This document shows positions 22,884-34,178 of a DNA stretch of 64,000 bases, one piece after another; position 1 is the first letter of the stretch, and the number at the start of each line of letters is the position of its first letter. The stretch covers positions 186,495,958 through 186,559,957 of the forward strand of contig CM054062.1 of assembly GCA_028641055.1 (NCBI GenBank), read 5' to 3'. The translations under genes and the position numbers were made by a program. Under the pieces are notes generated by a model. The model was not told the DNA's origin. It searched no databases and worked only from the letters and a program-made list of their open reading frames with translations. The stretch is from Alopecurus myosuroides (lineage: Eukaryota > Streptophyta > Magnoliopsida > Poales > Poaceae).

Positions 22884-24175
22884 TTGTTAGAGAGAATGGA
22901 GGTGATTCATAAAACCATGGAGTGCCTCCTAAATTTTTTTTGCATCATGGCAGCAGATGTGAAGGCCGTCACCATCGACGCCCAAGTTCGCGTCAGCAGT
23001 TGGAGGATTTCGGAGTGGATCTGGACGGTGTCAAGCGCTACCTCGCCGATCTGTACCGCCCGGCCACTACGACTTGTGTGGAGATTTCAGTCGCGGACAA
23101 GGCCACCGCCATGACCCACCTTACGAACAATGAGCGACCTCTGTTGACGACGTTGGCCTTGGGTTCTGGCATACACACCTCTCCTTAATCACCCAAAGAC
23201 GATGAGGAGTCAACTCCTACATGAGATTATGTGATTCGGCCTCGACGCCATGATTTTCCTTGTTTCGCGGTGACACGCCACTTTCTCTAGATCGATGTGT
23301 GCATCACCTAATTTGATATGTACAAAGTGCATGAACATCATTGGGTTAGCATGGCAACTTTACATCTGGATGGTGCTACTCTGTGGTATCAATCATTCAA
23401 ATGCCGCACTCGTGTTGTTTCTTGGGGCTGCTTCATGGAGGCTGTTGTGGAAGAATTTGGTAAAGATGAATACGATGGTCAGATGACCAAATAGTTACAC
23501 CTAAAACAGACGGTGAATATCTTTTGGCCTTCGAAGCTTGCATATACCATATGATTTGTTTAGATGATTTTCTTAATCGGCATTGGTGATATTCTTTGTG
23601 GTGTTCATTTGCATGATCCTTCAAGCATTACTCACTTGTCATCCCTCACACGCATTCAGGAGGAGGAAGCTGAGCATCACAAAGCACGTGGTTACCCAAT
23701 TGCACCAACAAAACACCCACATACAGCAATCACCACTACTTCGACCACTACAGTAGTATACCGACAATAATGGCCTAAGAAACAGGGTAGCGATGATTTT
23801 AACCATAAACGACAACTCCGGGATTTTCGTCGGGCCAATGGCCTGTGTCGCAAATGTGGGGATAAGGATTCAAAAGAACATCTGTGTAAGCGCTCGGGAT
23901 GGTTACTGACAATTGAGGTGGGTGAATTTGGTGAGGTCATTTATGATGATTTTGTAATTGCATTGGAATAGGTGGAAGAAATCGATGCCCCTGCACCTTG
24001 TTGTCAGTTATATGTGGATGCATTGGTTGGAACTGAAGGTAGAGAAACAATTCCCTTACGAGTTTTAGCTGGTAACCAAGTAATGCTGATGTTGATTGAT
24101 TCAGGCAGTACACATACATTCGTCACATGATCCTTTGATGAACGAGCTGGGTGTTCAATTTCTGCGGCTCCAACC
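22884..24175 (+). pseudogene. Gypsy element G: gag and protease remnant
   Basis: Plus-strand frames with several stops. A zinc knuckle CRKCGDKDSKEHLCK lies at about 23846-23890. A retropepsin active site LIDSGSTHTFV is at about 24090-24125, with the catalytic Asp at 24098-24100. The protease continues to 24175, where element C is inserted, and resumes at 30630 (LGAYDAILGIYWL). With Met-type primer site and protease before RT, it is Gypsy, probably chromovirus-like. Gag start is not clear. Stops at several points make it dead. Confidence 0.75.
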
Positions 24176-25565
24176 TGATGTTTACGCACGCTTCTATTCT
24201 TGTAGACAGTGTTGGGCCTCCAAGTGCAGAGGTTTGTAGAACAGCAGCAAGTTTCCCTTAAGTGGATCACCCAAGGTTTATCGAACTCAGGGAGGTAGAG
24301 ATCAAAGATATCCCTCTCAAGCAACCCTGCAATTAAGATACAAGAAGTCTCTTGTGTCCCCAACACACCCAATATACTTGTCAGGTATATATGTGTACTA
24401 GTTCGGCGAAGAGATGGTGAAATGCGAGTAATATGGATGGTTATAAGTAATAATAGCAATCTGAAATAAATATGGCAGCAAGCAAACATGTAGCAGAACA
24501 GGCGGAAAACGGTGTTTCAATGCTTGGAAACAAGGCCTAGGGATCCTACTTTCACTAGTGGACACTCTCAACAATGATCACATAATTGAATAACTAAATA
24601 TCTTCTGTTCACTATGCTACTCTTAACCCTCTCTGGTTGGATAACGAACACTAATCATTGCGTAGGGCTGCAAAAAGCATTCCTTAAAGTAAGCATTCCC
24701 ATGTCTAGTTAGCCCCACACTGTCAACGTGAGCGCCCTAGAAGGTACTAGACAAACAACACAATTCATAGAGGAGACACACACGATGTGCACACTGTCAC
24801 CTTCACACCGCGGGACAAGGTGACTCCAAAGTTTATATTAATAAAACACTTGAGTAGCACAAGATAAAGAGTAACATCTACTTATTCAACTAGATTACAA
24901 AGCTCACGATCACATATAGATCACACCATGGGAGAGAGAGATGAACCACATAGCTAACGGTAGAGCCCTCAGCCTCGGGGGAGAACTACTCCATCCTCAT
25001 CATAGGAGACAACAACGGCGATGGAGATGGCGGTGGAGTCGATGGAGATGGCTTCCGGGGGCACTTCCCCGTCCCCGCAGGGTGCCAGAACAGAGATCTG
25101 TCCCCCGAAACTTGGGTTGACGATGACGGCGGCTCGGAAGGTTTCGTGGAATTTCGCCCATTCTCCTAGGGTTTTTGCATCGGGGGGGGGGGGGTATATA
25201 GGCGACAGGGCAACGTCGGTGGGCCACCAGGGGGCCTCACCACCCCTAGGCGCGGCCTAGCGTGGGTCTGCGCCTGGCTATGGTGAGCCCACCCTGGTGC
25301 CCGTCTTCGGCTCATCTTCGGACTTCTGGATGCTTCCGGGGAAAATAGGAACTTCAGGATTCGTGGGGTCCAATTCCGAGAATATTTCCAACAACTTCTC
25401 TGAAATAAAAAACAGCAGACAACAGGGAACTAGCACTTGCATCTTGTTAATAGGTTAGTCCCGGAAAACGTGTAAAAATGCTATAAAGAAGGGAGAAAAC
25501 ATGTAGCAATTGGCATAGTATCAACATGGAACATCAGAAATTATAGTTATGTTGGAGACGTATCA
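24176..25565 (-). repeat. Element C 3' LTR
   Basis: Ends TGATGTTTACG... and ...GACGTATCA on the plus strand. Read on the minus strand it begins TGATACGTCTCC, the common start of Athila-type LTRs in wheat and its relatives. A G-run (GGGGGGGGGGG) lies at about 25181-25193. Confidence 0.9.
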
Positions 25566-25580
25566 AGCATCCCCAAGCTT
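25566..25580 (-). other. Element C polypurine tract
   Basis: On the minus strand AAGCTTGGGGATGCT directly precedes the 3' LTR, as expected for the plus-strand primer of reverse transcription. Confidence 0.7.
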
Positions 25581-28398
25581 AGTTCCTACTCGTCCTCGAG
25601 TAGGTAAACGATAAAAGAAAATAATTTCTGAGGTGACAGCTACCACACAAAACTTGATCATCCTAATGTAAAAGCATATGTAAGATGAGATCATAGAACT
25701 TAAACACAAGCATGATAAATAGAACTTTAATAATGAAGCATAGCAATCACCTTGCATCATGAGAAGTAACACAAATAAAAGATCATGAATAACAATGCAA
25801 ATAAAGATATACGTTTGTTTCAAGTATAGAGGAAGCATGGCAAAGTGGTATTTCGCTAGTCCTTAAGAGTGGGGAAAAACATAAATGCCAGGACACCTTC
25901 AAAGTTCATGAGGAAGACTAGAACAAATAATTAGAGAAAAAGCAATAACACATCATGAATCAATTAATAATGTTTCTGGGACAAATGCACATAAAACTCA
26001 GAATGGCAAAAATTCTCCTCAACTGTGCATAAAGTTAGAAGATGGAGAGTCAACATAAAAGTAAAAGAAAGGCCCTTCGCAGAGGGAAGCAGGGATCACT
26101 CATGTGCTAGAGCTTTTATTTTATTAAATAGAGGTATTAAAAGTTTGACACTCCTCCCATCCATATTACACAAACCATGGCTAACCGAATCCTCGGGTGC
26201 CTGCCAACAATCACATACTGTGGAGGAGTGTCTATATTTTGGGAGATGTATGCTAATGTCAACGAATGGTAAACAGAAAATACAGTACGTCAGAAGCCAA
26301 CTAGATTTCACAAGATCGACTCCCATATGAAGGACGCAACTGGTGTATAAGGTCGTCCCTATTTCTTTTTTGTTTACACAATTATGCTTTGACTGATAAT
26401 CAGGGGCAAAAATAGTGAAGAGATTTTGTGTGTATTAATTTTGGGCTGGGCACCCCGCTGCCAGCTCTTCTATCAATTGGATAAGAGGATGAAGACACTA
26501 GTCCAGGGTGTGAAATCCAATCAAAAAGTGAGATAAAGATTCTCTATTTACGTCCTCATGAGCAAAAACAGGAACACAAAACAGGAGTAATTTTGAAAGT
26601 TTTAAAGGTAACACATGAGCAATTTACTTGGAGTGGCAGTTAAATACCACATGTAGGTAGGTATGGTGGACACAATGGGAAAACTTGGTTTTAGGGAGTT
26701 GGATGCACGAGTGGAATTCCATACTCAGTACAAGTGGAGGCTAGCAAAAGACTGGGAACGACAAATCAAGAGAGCATAAGAGCCATAATCATGCATAGCG
26801 ACATAAACATCATTAATAAAAGATAAGTGGCACCACAAGTTCAAAAACTAAATGATCATGGAGGCTATTCGTGACTGGTTCGTAGTCATAAACATGGTGT
26901 GAGCATGCACCAAACCAACCAAATAAAACATTCAAAGGAGAACACCACAAATTTATGCTTCAATATGACAAAAACAACTCATGATTCTTTCAATGGCACA
27001 TTAAACACTCTCAGCTACTTGAGGCTAATCATGCTACTCAATAACCACAAGGCTTTTAAACTAAAATAACATCTAGCATGATATGAAAAAGTTCTAGCCA
27101 CAGTCTATACAAGCTTCTACTTGCACCATTAAAAAATTCTACCTCAAGCAGTAGTTTCTTTTCCCAACAAGCACCAGACAAGATATGTTTTAACATAAAT
27201 ACTCTACATGATACAGCAAGCAAACATGAGAGTAATCACATAAAACTACTAAAACTAACAGCTCTGAATAAGAGATACATGAAAACAAAGGCTAAACGCA
27301 GTACTAGCAAAAAGTGAACACTCAACAGAACAATAAGAATGAAAACTAGAGTGTTCTAAGCAATGAAAACGGAGCGTGTCTCTCTCCCACAAAAGTATGA
27401 TAAGATTCAACCAAGATTTTTGCAAAAATAAAAACAAACTGAAAGCAAAAATAAAATACGCTTCAAGTAAAGCACATAAGATGTGACCGAATAAAAATAT
27501 AGTTTCACTAGAAGTGACGTGATAATTTGTCGATGAAGAAGGGGATGCCTTGGGCATCCCCAAGCTCAGACGCTTGAGTATTCTTGGAATTTGCTGGGAT
27601 ATACCACCGGGGTGTACCAAAGCTTAGGCTCTTCACTCTTCTTGATCACGTCATATCATCCTCTTCTCTTGACCCTTGAAAACTTCCTTCACACCAAACT
27701 TCTCACAATCTTCATTAGCAACGTTAGTGCAATCGAAATAACAAATTCACATGGTTCAGTTTCAACACAAGCCTAACACTCACAAAAACATTAGCTACTT
27801 TCAAAACTTCTTTTAAAACTCTTTTTCTCAAAAGAACACCAAAAGAAAGAGATTAAGATGCAAATGCAATTATTGGCAGAAATCTGTCAAAACAGGACAG
27901 CAGGTAAAAATGGTTTTTTTCGAAAATCTTCTGTTGCTCAAATAAAAAAGTGTTCAACTAAGAAAAGTTGCGTATATAGCCCAGGATTACGCACAAACAA
28001 ACTCAGGTCATTTTGAATTTTCTGTGATTTTATAAGAATTTAACAGTGGACAGAAAAAACATATTTCCTGCACAGAAATCCGAAATATAGTCTCAACTTT
28101 CCACTAGAGGCTTTACTTGGCTCAACAAAGACACAAAAGAAAAGATACAACGGGGTTGCTAAGGAAATAGAAAACACCCAGGTGCAAAGAAATAAAAAAT
28201 AAACGACGGAAAACGGGTTGAAAACGGAGAAATAAAACGGGTTGTCTCCCGGAAGCGCTTTTCTTTAAAGCCTTTTCAGCTAGGCATGATAATTTGAGAA
28301 GATGCGCACATGAGAAATATTAATTGAAGCAAAAGAGAGCACCAAGAAGAAAATATAAAAAATTTAAGTCTAACCCACTTCCTATGAAAAAGAATCTT
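25581..28398 (-). other. Element C interior noncoding region
   Basis: About 2.8 kb with no supported gene. It is shared with both arms of the palindrome (for example GATGCCTTGGGCATCCCC near 27547 and the ACATGTGGTATTTAAC region near 26640) and with element B (26030-26330 against 48300-48560). That shared order shows these are members of one family. It contains the short palindrome CTCATGAG at 26555-26562. Confidence 0.6.
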
Positions 28399-28998
28399 TT
28401 ATAAGAACAATTCAATAAAGCACAAAGTGGCTAGCATAGGAAAGCAAAACAAGTGCAACTTCAAAATTTTCAACATAAAGAGGGGAAACTTAATATTCTT
28501 GAGATGCATAAAACCATGTTTCCCTCTCTCATAATAACTTTCAGTAACATCATGAATGAAATTAACAATATAACTATCACAAGAAACATTCTTATCATGA
28601 GCCACAAGCATAAAAGAATTAATACCGTCCACACAAGCATAATCATTATTAATAGTAGTGGGAGAAAATTCAACAAAATAGCTATCATTATTATTCTCAT
28701 CACCATAACCATTAAATATAGGAGGCTTATTGTAATCATAATTAATTTTTTACTCAATAGTAGGTGGACTGAAAATATCATATTCATCATTGTAAACAGG
28801 TGGAACTAGAATTCCACAATCATTATAATGATCATATATTGGAGGCAAGGTATCATCAAAGAAAATTTCCTCCTCAAAACTTAGGGGACTAAAAATATCA
28901 TATTCATCAAAACTAGCTTCCTCAAGCTTAGAATTTTTCCATAGCATTAGCAATAATGGTGTTGAAAGAATTCGTACTAATAACATTGCTACTAGCAT
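28399..28998 (-). pseudogene. Element C gag-region protein remnant
   Basis: A minus-strand frame with one internal stop (near 28750). It encodes acidic repeats (EYDIFSPL..., EYDIFSPPTIE), then CDSYIVNFIHDVTESYYERGKHGFMHL and a hydrophobic end (FPLFMLKILKLHLFCFPML). I know this type of protein from uncharacterised Athila-like repeat proteins in Triticeae; function is unknown. It lies after the primer site where gag would be expected. Confidence 0.55.
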
Positions 28999-29208
28999 GC
29001 AAATAAAGCTCCATAGGTTTTTTTAATTTTCTCTTCAAACACTTCATGTCCTAACTCAAGATAAAGATTATAAATCTCTCTCATATTTTTGTTGTTTTCC
29101 ATTAAGCCAGACTAGTGAAAACAAGAAACAAAAAAGATTTAATTGCAGAATCTAAAGGAAATAACTCCGAGCACTCACACCCGAGGATGTGAGTACCTTT
29201 TACCTTAC

Positions 29209-29226
29209 CTCACCGGCATCAGCGCC
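29209..29226 (-). other. Element C primer binding site, Asp-tRNA type
   Basis: On the minus strand TGGCGCTGATGCCGGT follows the 5' LTR end after a short spacer. It is a variant of TGGCGCCGTTGCCGGGG, the primer site of Athila-type Gypsy elements. Confidence 0.6.
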
Positions 29227-29237
29227 AGAAAATAGCT

Positions 29238-30624
29238 TGATGTCTACTCACGCTTCTATTCTTGTAGACAGCGTTGGGCCTCCAAGTGTAGAGGTTTGTA
29301 GAACAGCACCAAGTTTCCCTTAAGTAGATCACCCAAGGTTTATCGAACTCAGGGAGGTAGAGGTCAAAGATATCCCTCTCAAGCAACCCTGCAATTAAGA
29401 TACAAGAAGTCTCTTGTGTCCCCAACACACCCAATATACTTGTCAGGTATATAGGTGCACTAGTTCGGCGAAGAGATAGTGAAATGCGAGTAATATGGAT
29501 TGTTATAAGTAATAATTGCAATCTGAAATAAATATGGCAGCAAGCAAACATGTAGCAGAACATGCGGAAAACGGTGTTTCAATGCTTAGAAACAAGGCCT
29601 ATGGATCCTACTTTCACTAGTGGACACTCTCAACAATGATCACATAATTGAATAACTAAATATCTTCTCTTCAGTATGCTACTCTTAACCCTCTCAAGTT
29701 GGATAACGAACACTAATCATTGCATAGGGCTGCAAAAAGAATTCCTTACAGTAAGCATTCCCATGTATACTTAGCCCCACACTGTCAACTTGAGCGCCCT
29801 AGAAGGTACTAGACAAACACCACAATTCATAGAGGAGACACACACGATGTGCACACTGTCACCTTCACACCGCGGGACAACGTGACTCCAAAGTTCATAT
29901 TAATAAAACACTTGAGTAGCACAAGATGAAGAGTAACATCGACTTATTCAACTAGATTACAAACCTCACGATCACATATAGATCACATCATGGGAGAGAG
30001 AGATGAACCACATAGCTATCGGTAGAGCCCTCAGCCTTGGAAGAGAACTACTCCCTCCTCATCATAGGAGGCAGCAACAGCGATAAATATGGCGGTGTAG
30101 TCGATGGAGATGGCTTCCAGGGGCACTTCCCCATCCTGGCAGGGTGCCAGAACAGAGATCTGTCCCCCGAAACTTGGGTTGACGATGACGGCGGCCGCGG
30201 AAGGTTTCGTGGAATTTAGCCCATTCTCCTAGGGTTTTTGCATCGGGCGGATTATATAGGAGAAAGGGCAACGTCGGTGGGCCACCAGGGTCCCTCACCA
30301 CCCCAGGCGCGGCCTAGGGTGGGGTCGCGCCTGGCTATGGTGAGCTCACCCTGGTGCCCGTCTTCGACTCATCTTCGGGCTTCTGGATGCTTCCGGGGAA
30401 AATAGGAACTTCGGGATTCGTGGGGTCCAATTCCGAGAATATTTCCAGAACAACTTTTCTGAAATAAAAAACAGCAGAAAACAGGGAACTTGCACTTGGC
30501 ATCTTGTTAATAGGTTAGTCCCGAAAACGTGTAAAAATGCTATAAAGAAGGGAGAAAACATGTAGCAATTGGCATAGTATCAACATGGAACATAAAAAAT
30601 TATAGATACGTTGGAGACGTATCA
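29238..30624 (-). repeat. Element C 5' LTR
   Basis: Pair of the LTR at 24176-25565, 1,387 bp, with TG...CA ends. It carries GC-rich sequence near 30100-30300 and the expected TGATACGTCTCC start at 30624 (minus strand). Confidence 0.9.
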
Positions 30625-31650
30625 CAACCCTGTTAGTGAAAGTGGCAAATGGGCATATGTGGAAATCAGTAGAGCAAGTGGTTGGCCTTCAATGATTGAC
30701 TCTTGGCAATAATTTCACAACTGACATGCACATATTGAACTTAGGGGCATATGATGCGATCCTTGGTATCTATTGGTTGAAACAATTTGGCAAAATGGCT
30801 ATTGACTAGGAGGCTAAGTATCTTTCTTTCAAATATCAAGGGTAGGAATTGTCTTGCAAGGTATTCATTCGCGAGACAGGAAAATAGTCTCTGAAATATT
30901 TGTTGAACAGTTGCAGGAATGGTTAGTTGGAATGAGATGTAGGCTATGGCTGTGGTGGATCCAGTTTCTTTGACTGTTGTTAATAATAATACACATGTTT
31001 CTCTAGATTTACAAGTCTTGTTGCAAGAATTCTCGGATGTTGTTTCTAAGCCTCGTGACTTACCACCTCAAAGGGTTTTTGATCATGTTGTTTCCTTGGA
31101 ACAAGTTGCAAGACCGGTTAATTGTCACCCATACCGCTACTCTCCTCTACAGAAGGACGGGATATAACAATAGGTCCAAGAAATGTTGAAGGCTGGTGTT
31201 ATCACAAAGAGTATGAGTCATTTTGCTTCTCCGGTCCTTTTGTTAAAAAAGAAGGATGAAACATGCGTTTCTTCATTGATTTTCGTGGATTGAACTTGTT
31301 GATAATAAAGAATAAATTTCCTCTATCAGCCATGGATGAGTTATTGGACGAGTTGGCTGGTACTAAATATTTTCTGAAGCTAGATTTGCGAGCGGTGTAC
31401 CATTAGGTTCGCATCCGCCCTGAAGATGAAAGCAAAACAGCCTCCAAAACTCACCACGATCATTTTCTGTTCCGAGTAATGTCGTATGGTTTAACAAATG
31501 CAGCAGCAATGTTTCAATGCATCAATGATATCTTGGTTTATAGTGCTTCTTGGGCTAAGAATTTGGAGCATCTTCAAGTGATACTAGCTAAATTGTGGGA
31601 GACTCAGTTCTATGTGAAGTTGTCTAGGTGCAATTTTGGGTAGAGCAGCA
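30625..31650 (+). pseudogene. Gypsy element G: protease end and reverse transcriptase remnant
   Basis: Continues the protein cut at 24175. LGAYDAILGIYWL (about 30745) closes the protease. RT follows with LQEFSDVVSKP (about 31020), PYRYSPLQKDGI (31132-31167), ASPVLLLKKKDE (about 31230), then INFL/FPLSAMDELLDELAGTKYFLKLDLRAVYH with frameshifts. The catalytic YVDD-type box is weakly kept (about 31515-31540). The frame is cut at 31650 by the LTR at 31651. RNase H and integrase of G are not found anywhere in the window. Confidence 0.75.
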
Positions 31651-33260
31651 TGATACGTGATAAATGTATCCTTAATTTCTGATGCTCCATGTTGTTTTGT
31701 TATTGTTTCCTACATGTTTGCTATACACTTTATGTCATTTTTATCGATTTTCCGGACTAATCTATTCACAAGATGCCACAGAGCCAGTTCCCTGTTTTAT
31801 AGTTGTTTTTAGTTTCAGAAAAGTTGTTTTGGAAATATTATTGGAATTGGAAAGTTCGAAGCTCGGAAGTCTTAGAATTCCCGAAGGTTCCACTCAGTCC
31901 CGAAGAGACCCAGAGGGAGGCCTCAGGGGGCCCACACCATAGGGCGGCGCCCCCCTTGGTCGCGTCGAGGGGTGGTGTGGGGCCCAAGGCCTCCATCGCC
32001 TCTGCCCTTTCGCCTATTTAATCCCCATGATGCATAAACCCTAGGAGGATCCCACTTTTTCCCGAAAAACACCGAGGCCGCCGTCATCGTCATCCTGAGA
32101 TCGGGAGGGTTCTAGAGCTCTCCCCGGCACCCTACCAGAGGGGGAAATCATCGCCGGAGGGGTCTATACCACCGTGCCTTCCTCCAAAGTAATGCTTGAG
32201 TAGTTCATACCTACACTACGGGTCCATAGCTGTAGCTAGATGGTTGTTCTCTCCACTTTGTACCTCATGTTTAGATCTTGTGAGCTGCCTAACATGATCA
32301 AGATCATCTTTATGTAATGCTACATGTTGTGTTTGCTGGGGTCTGATGAATGTTGAATGCTATGTCTTCTGATTATCAATCTATCATGTTATGCTCATGC
32401 TTATGTTATTTATGATCTTGCATGTTCTCCGTTATTAGTAGATGCTCTGGCCAAGTAGATGGTAGTAACTCCAAGAGGGAGTATTTATGCTCGATAGTGG
32501 GTTCATGCCTTTTTTTCATCTATGCTCGAGTGACAGAAACGTGACGGATGGAGGATGTGTTGTTTCCATTAGGGATAAAACAAAAATTCTTTGTCTAAGG
32601 ATGGTGTTATTGTTTAGATTACACACTTTTCTTACTGCGGTTATCTGTTGCTTGCAACTTAATACCCAACGTTCTTTCGGATGATATTCAGAGGGTGGAT
32701 TTTTAGTCATAGATGTAGTTGGATAACGGTCTATGTATTTTGTTGTAATGCCCGCATGAATCACATAGTAATCTTTATGTCTTGCATATGCAGTACGGTG
32801 CAGCCTTCATTTTTGTCAATTGGCCAGCTGTAATTTGTTCACCACACATGTTATTTATCTTTCTCGGAGAGACACCACTAGTGAACTGTGGACCCCGGAA
32901 CTTTTTCCTTATACTGATAAAACATCTACCGCTTTCATACTGCTTTCATATTGCTCTCATACTGTTCCTACTGTTTTCCACACCATATGTTTAACCTCTT
33001 TGTGTTAAGCAAAACCGGTGAGATTGACAACCTCACCGCTTCGTTGGGACAGAGTTATTTGATTGTGTTGTGTAGGTTCCACGTTGTTGCTGAACCGATA
33101 GTGCACCCTGCCACCTCAGCTGCATCAACCTTCAGAGATTGCTTGTGCTCCTACTGGTCGATTCAACCTTGGTTTCTTATCTGAGGGAAAACTTGCTTCT
33201 ACACTCTTCACAACCTTTCTCTTGGGGTTTACCAACGAGGGCGTCAACTACACGCCATCA
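31651..33260 (+). repeat. Left-arm Athila-type LTR (1,610 bp)
   Basis: Starts TGATACGTGATAAATGTATCC and ends ...CACGCCATCA, with the primer site 10 bases later. A TATA-like CTATTTAAT lies near 32014. It inserted into the RT of element G. Confidence 0.88.
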
Positions 33261-33270
33261 ACAAGTTCTA

Positions 33271-33288
33271 TGGCGCCGTTGCCGGGGA
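33271..33288 (+). other. Primer binding site, left arm (Asp-tRNA type)
   Basis: TGGCGCCGTTGCCGGGG, the standard Athila-type site. Confidence 0.8.
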
Positions 33289-33453
33289 GGAAGATAATTT
33301 CTACAAGGGGAGTCTCTCACTTCCAATCTCGTTACTTTGTTTTTGTTTTGCTTAGTTTATTTTATTTTGTCTTGTTTGCTTCTCTTTATCAAAAACACAA
33401 AAAAAATAGTTCTTATACTAGCTGTAGTTTTATTCTTGTTTTTAGTCTTTCTA

Positions 33454-34178
33454 AAATGAATGTTCCTGAGGTTTAAGTTCGTTCCTTTAAGCAACAAGGG
33501 GGAGAAATTTTGAAAGATGCTTGGTATAGGATAAGTGATGCTCATAATAGATGCACTAAGAAATACTCCACCTTAATCCTTGTTAGGAATTTTTATGTTG
33601 GTATTACTAGCTGGTATAGGTATGTTCTAGACACTCTTACAGGCGGTAATTTTCTGAGAACACCTCCATTGGAAGCCTGTAATTTAATTGAAAGTTTAGT
33701 TAGAACACCACCTACTAAGGTTGTTAAAACTGAGATCACTTTAGATGATTTTATTGAAAAGCTAAACTCTATGGAGAAAAATTTGCCAAATTTCCTTGAT
33801 AATGCTAGCAAAGTTAATGAATCAATAGTAAGTATCAACAAAAAAATCACTATCTTAGAAACTAGCAATATCCATGATAGTCAAAATTTGAGGATTGGTA
33901 AATCAGAGGAGGCTATGGAAAATTTAAGATCAACCTTTCATGCTCTCAAGATTAAAATAGAAAAGCCTTCTGTGGGAAAAGAGAAAAAAATTATGTATGT
34001 CCCCAAGGCGCCTAAACCAAAAACCCCTAATGTGCTTAAAATTAATAAAACTTTTAGTGAAACTAAAAGTGATTTGAATGTTGAATCCTCTTCAGGGGTG
34101 TCTAAGGTACCCATTGCTACAATTGTGGCTTTGGAGGAAATTATTGGTTTGGATGCTTCTTCATTTGAAAATACTTGA
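33454..34178 (+). pseudogene. Athila-like gag remnant, left arm
   Basis: ATG at 33454 is followed by a stop after six codons (MNVPEV). The frame then continues (SFKQQGG...KDAWYRISDAHNRC), as in Athila-like gag, with ...RNFYVGITSWYRYVLDTLTGGNFL and EACNLIESLV. The central part is coiled-coil-like (LNSMEKNLPNFLDNASKVNESI). It ends with LDASSFENT and a stop at 34178. It is shorter than full gag and lacks a zinc knuckle. The right-arm copy is at 42545-43266. Confidence 0.7.

Larger units (their letters stand above)
24176..30624 (-). mobile_element. Element C: complete non-autonomous Athila-like LTR retrotransposon
   Basis: Two LTRs of 1,390 and 1,387 bp in the same (minus) orientation flank a 3.67-kb interior. 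The duplication CAACC is present at 24171-24175 and 30625-30629. On the minus strand the order is 5' LTR (30624-29238), primer site, gag-like remnant, noncoding region, polypurine tract, 3' LTR (25565-24176). No protease, RT or integrase is present, so it must have moved with help. In the first 320 bp of the LTRs I count about 11 differences (3-4%), which suggests insertion one to two million years ago at usual grass rates (inference). It split the protease of element G. Confidence 0.92.

Noticed and set aside
28453..28809. Plus-strand ORF rich in Ile and Asn (118 codons) and its antisense partner
   Set aside because: Shadow of the minus-strand gag-region remnant in element C; extreme composition.
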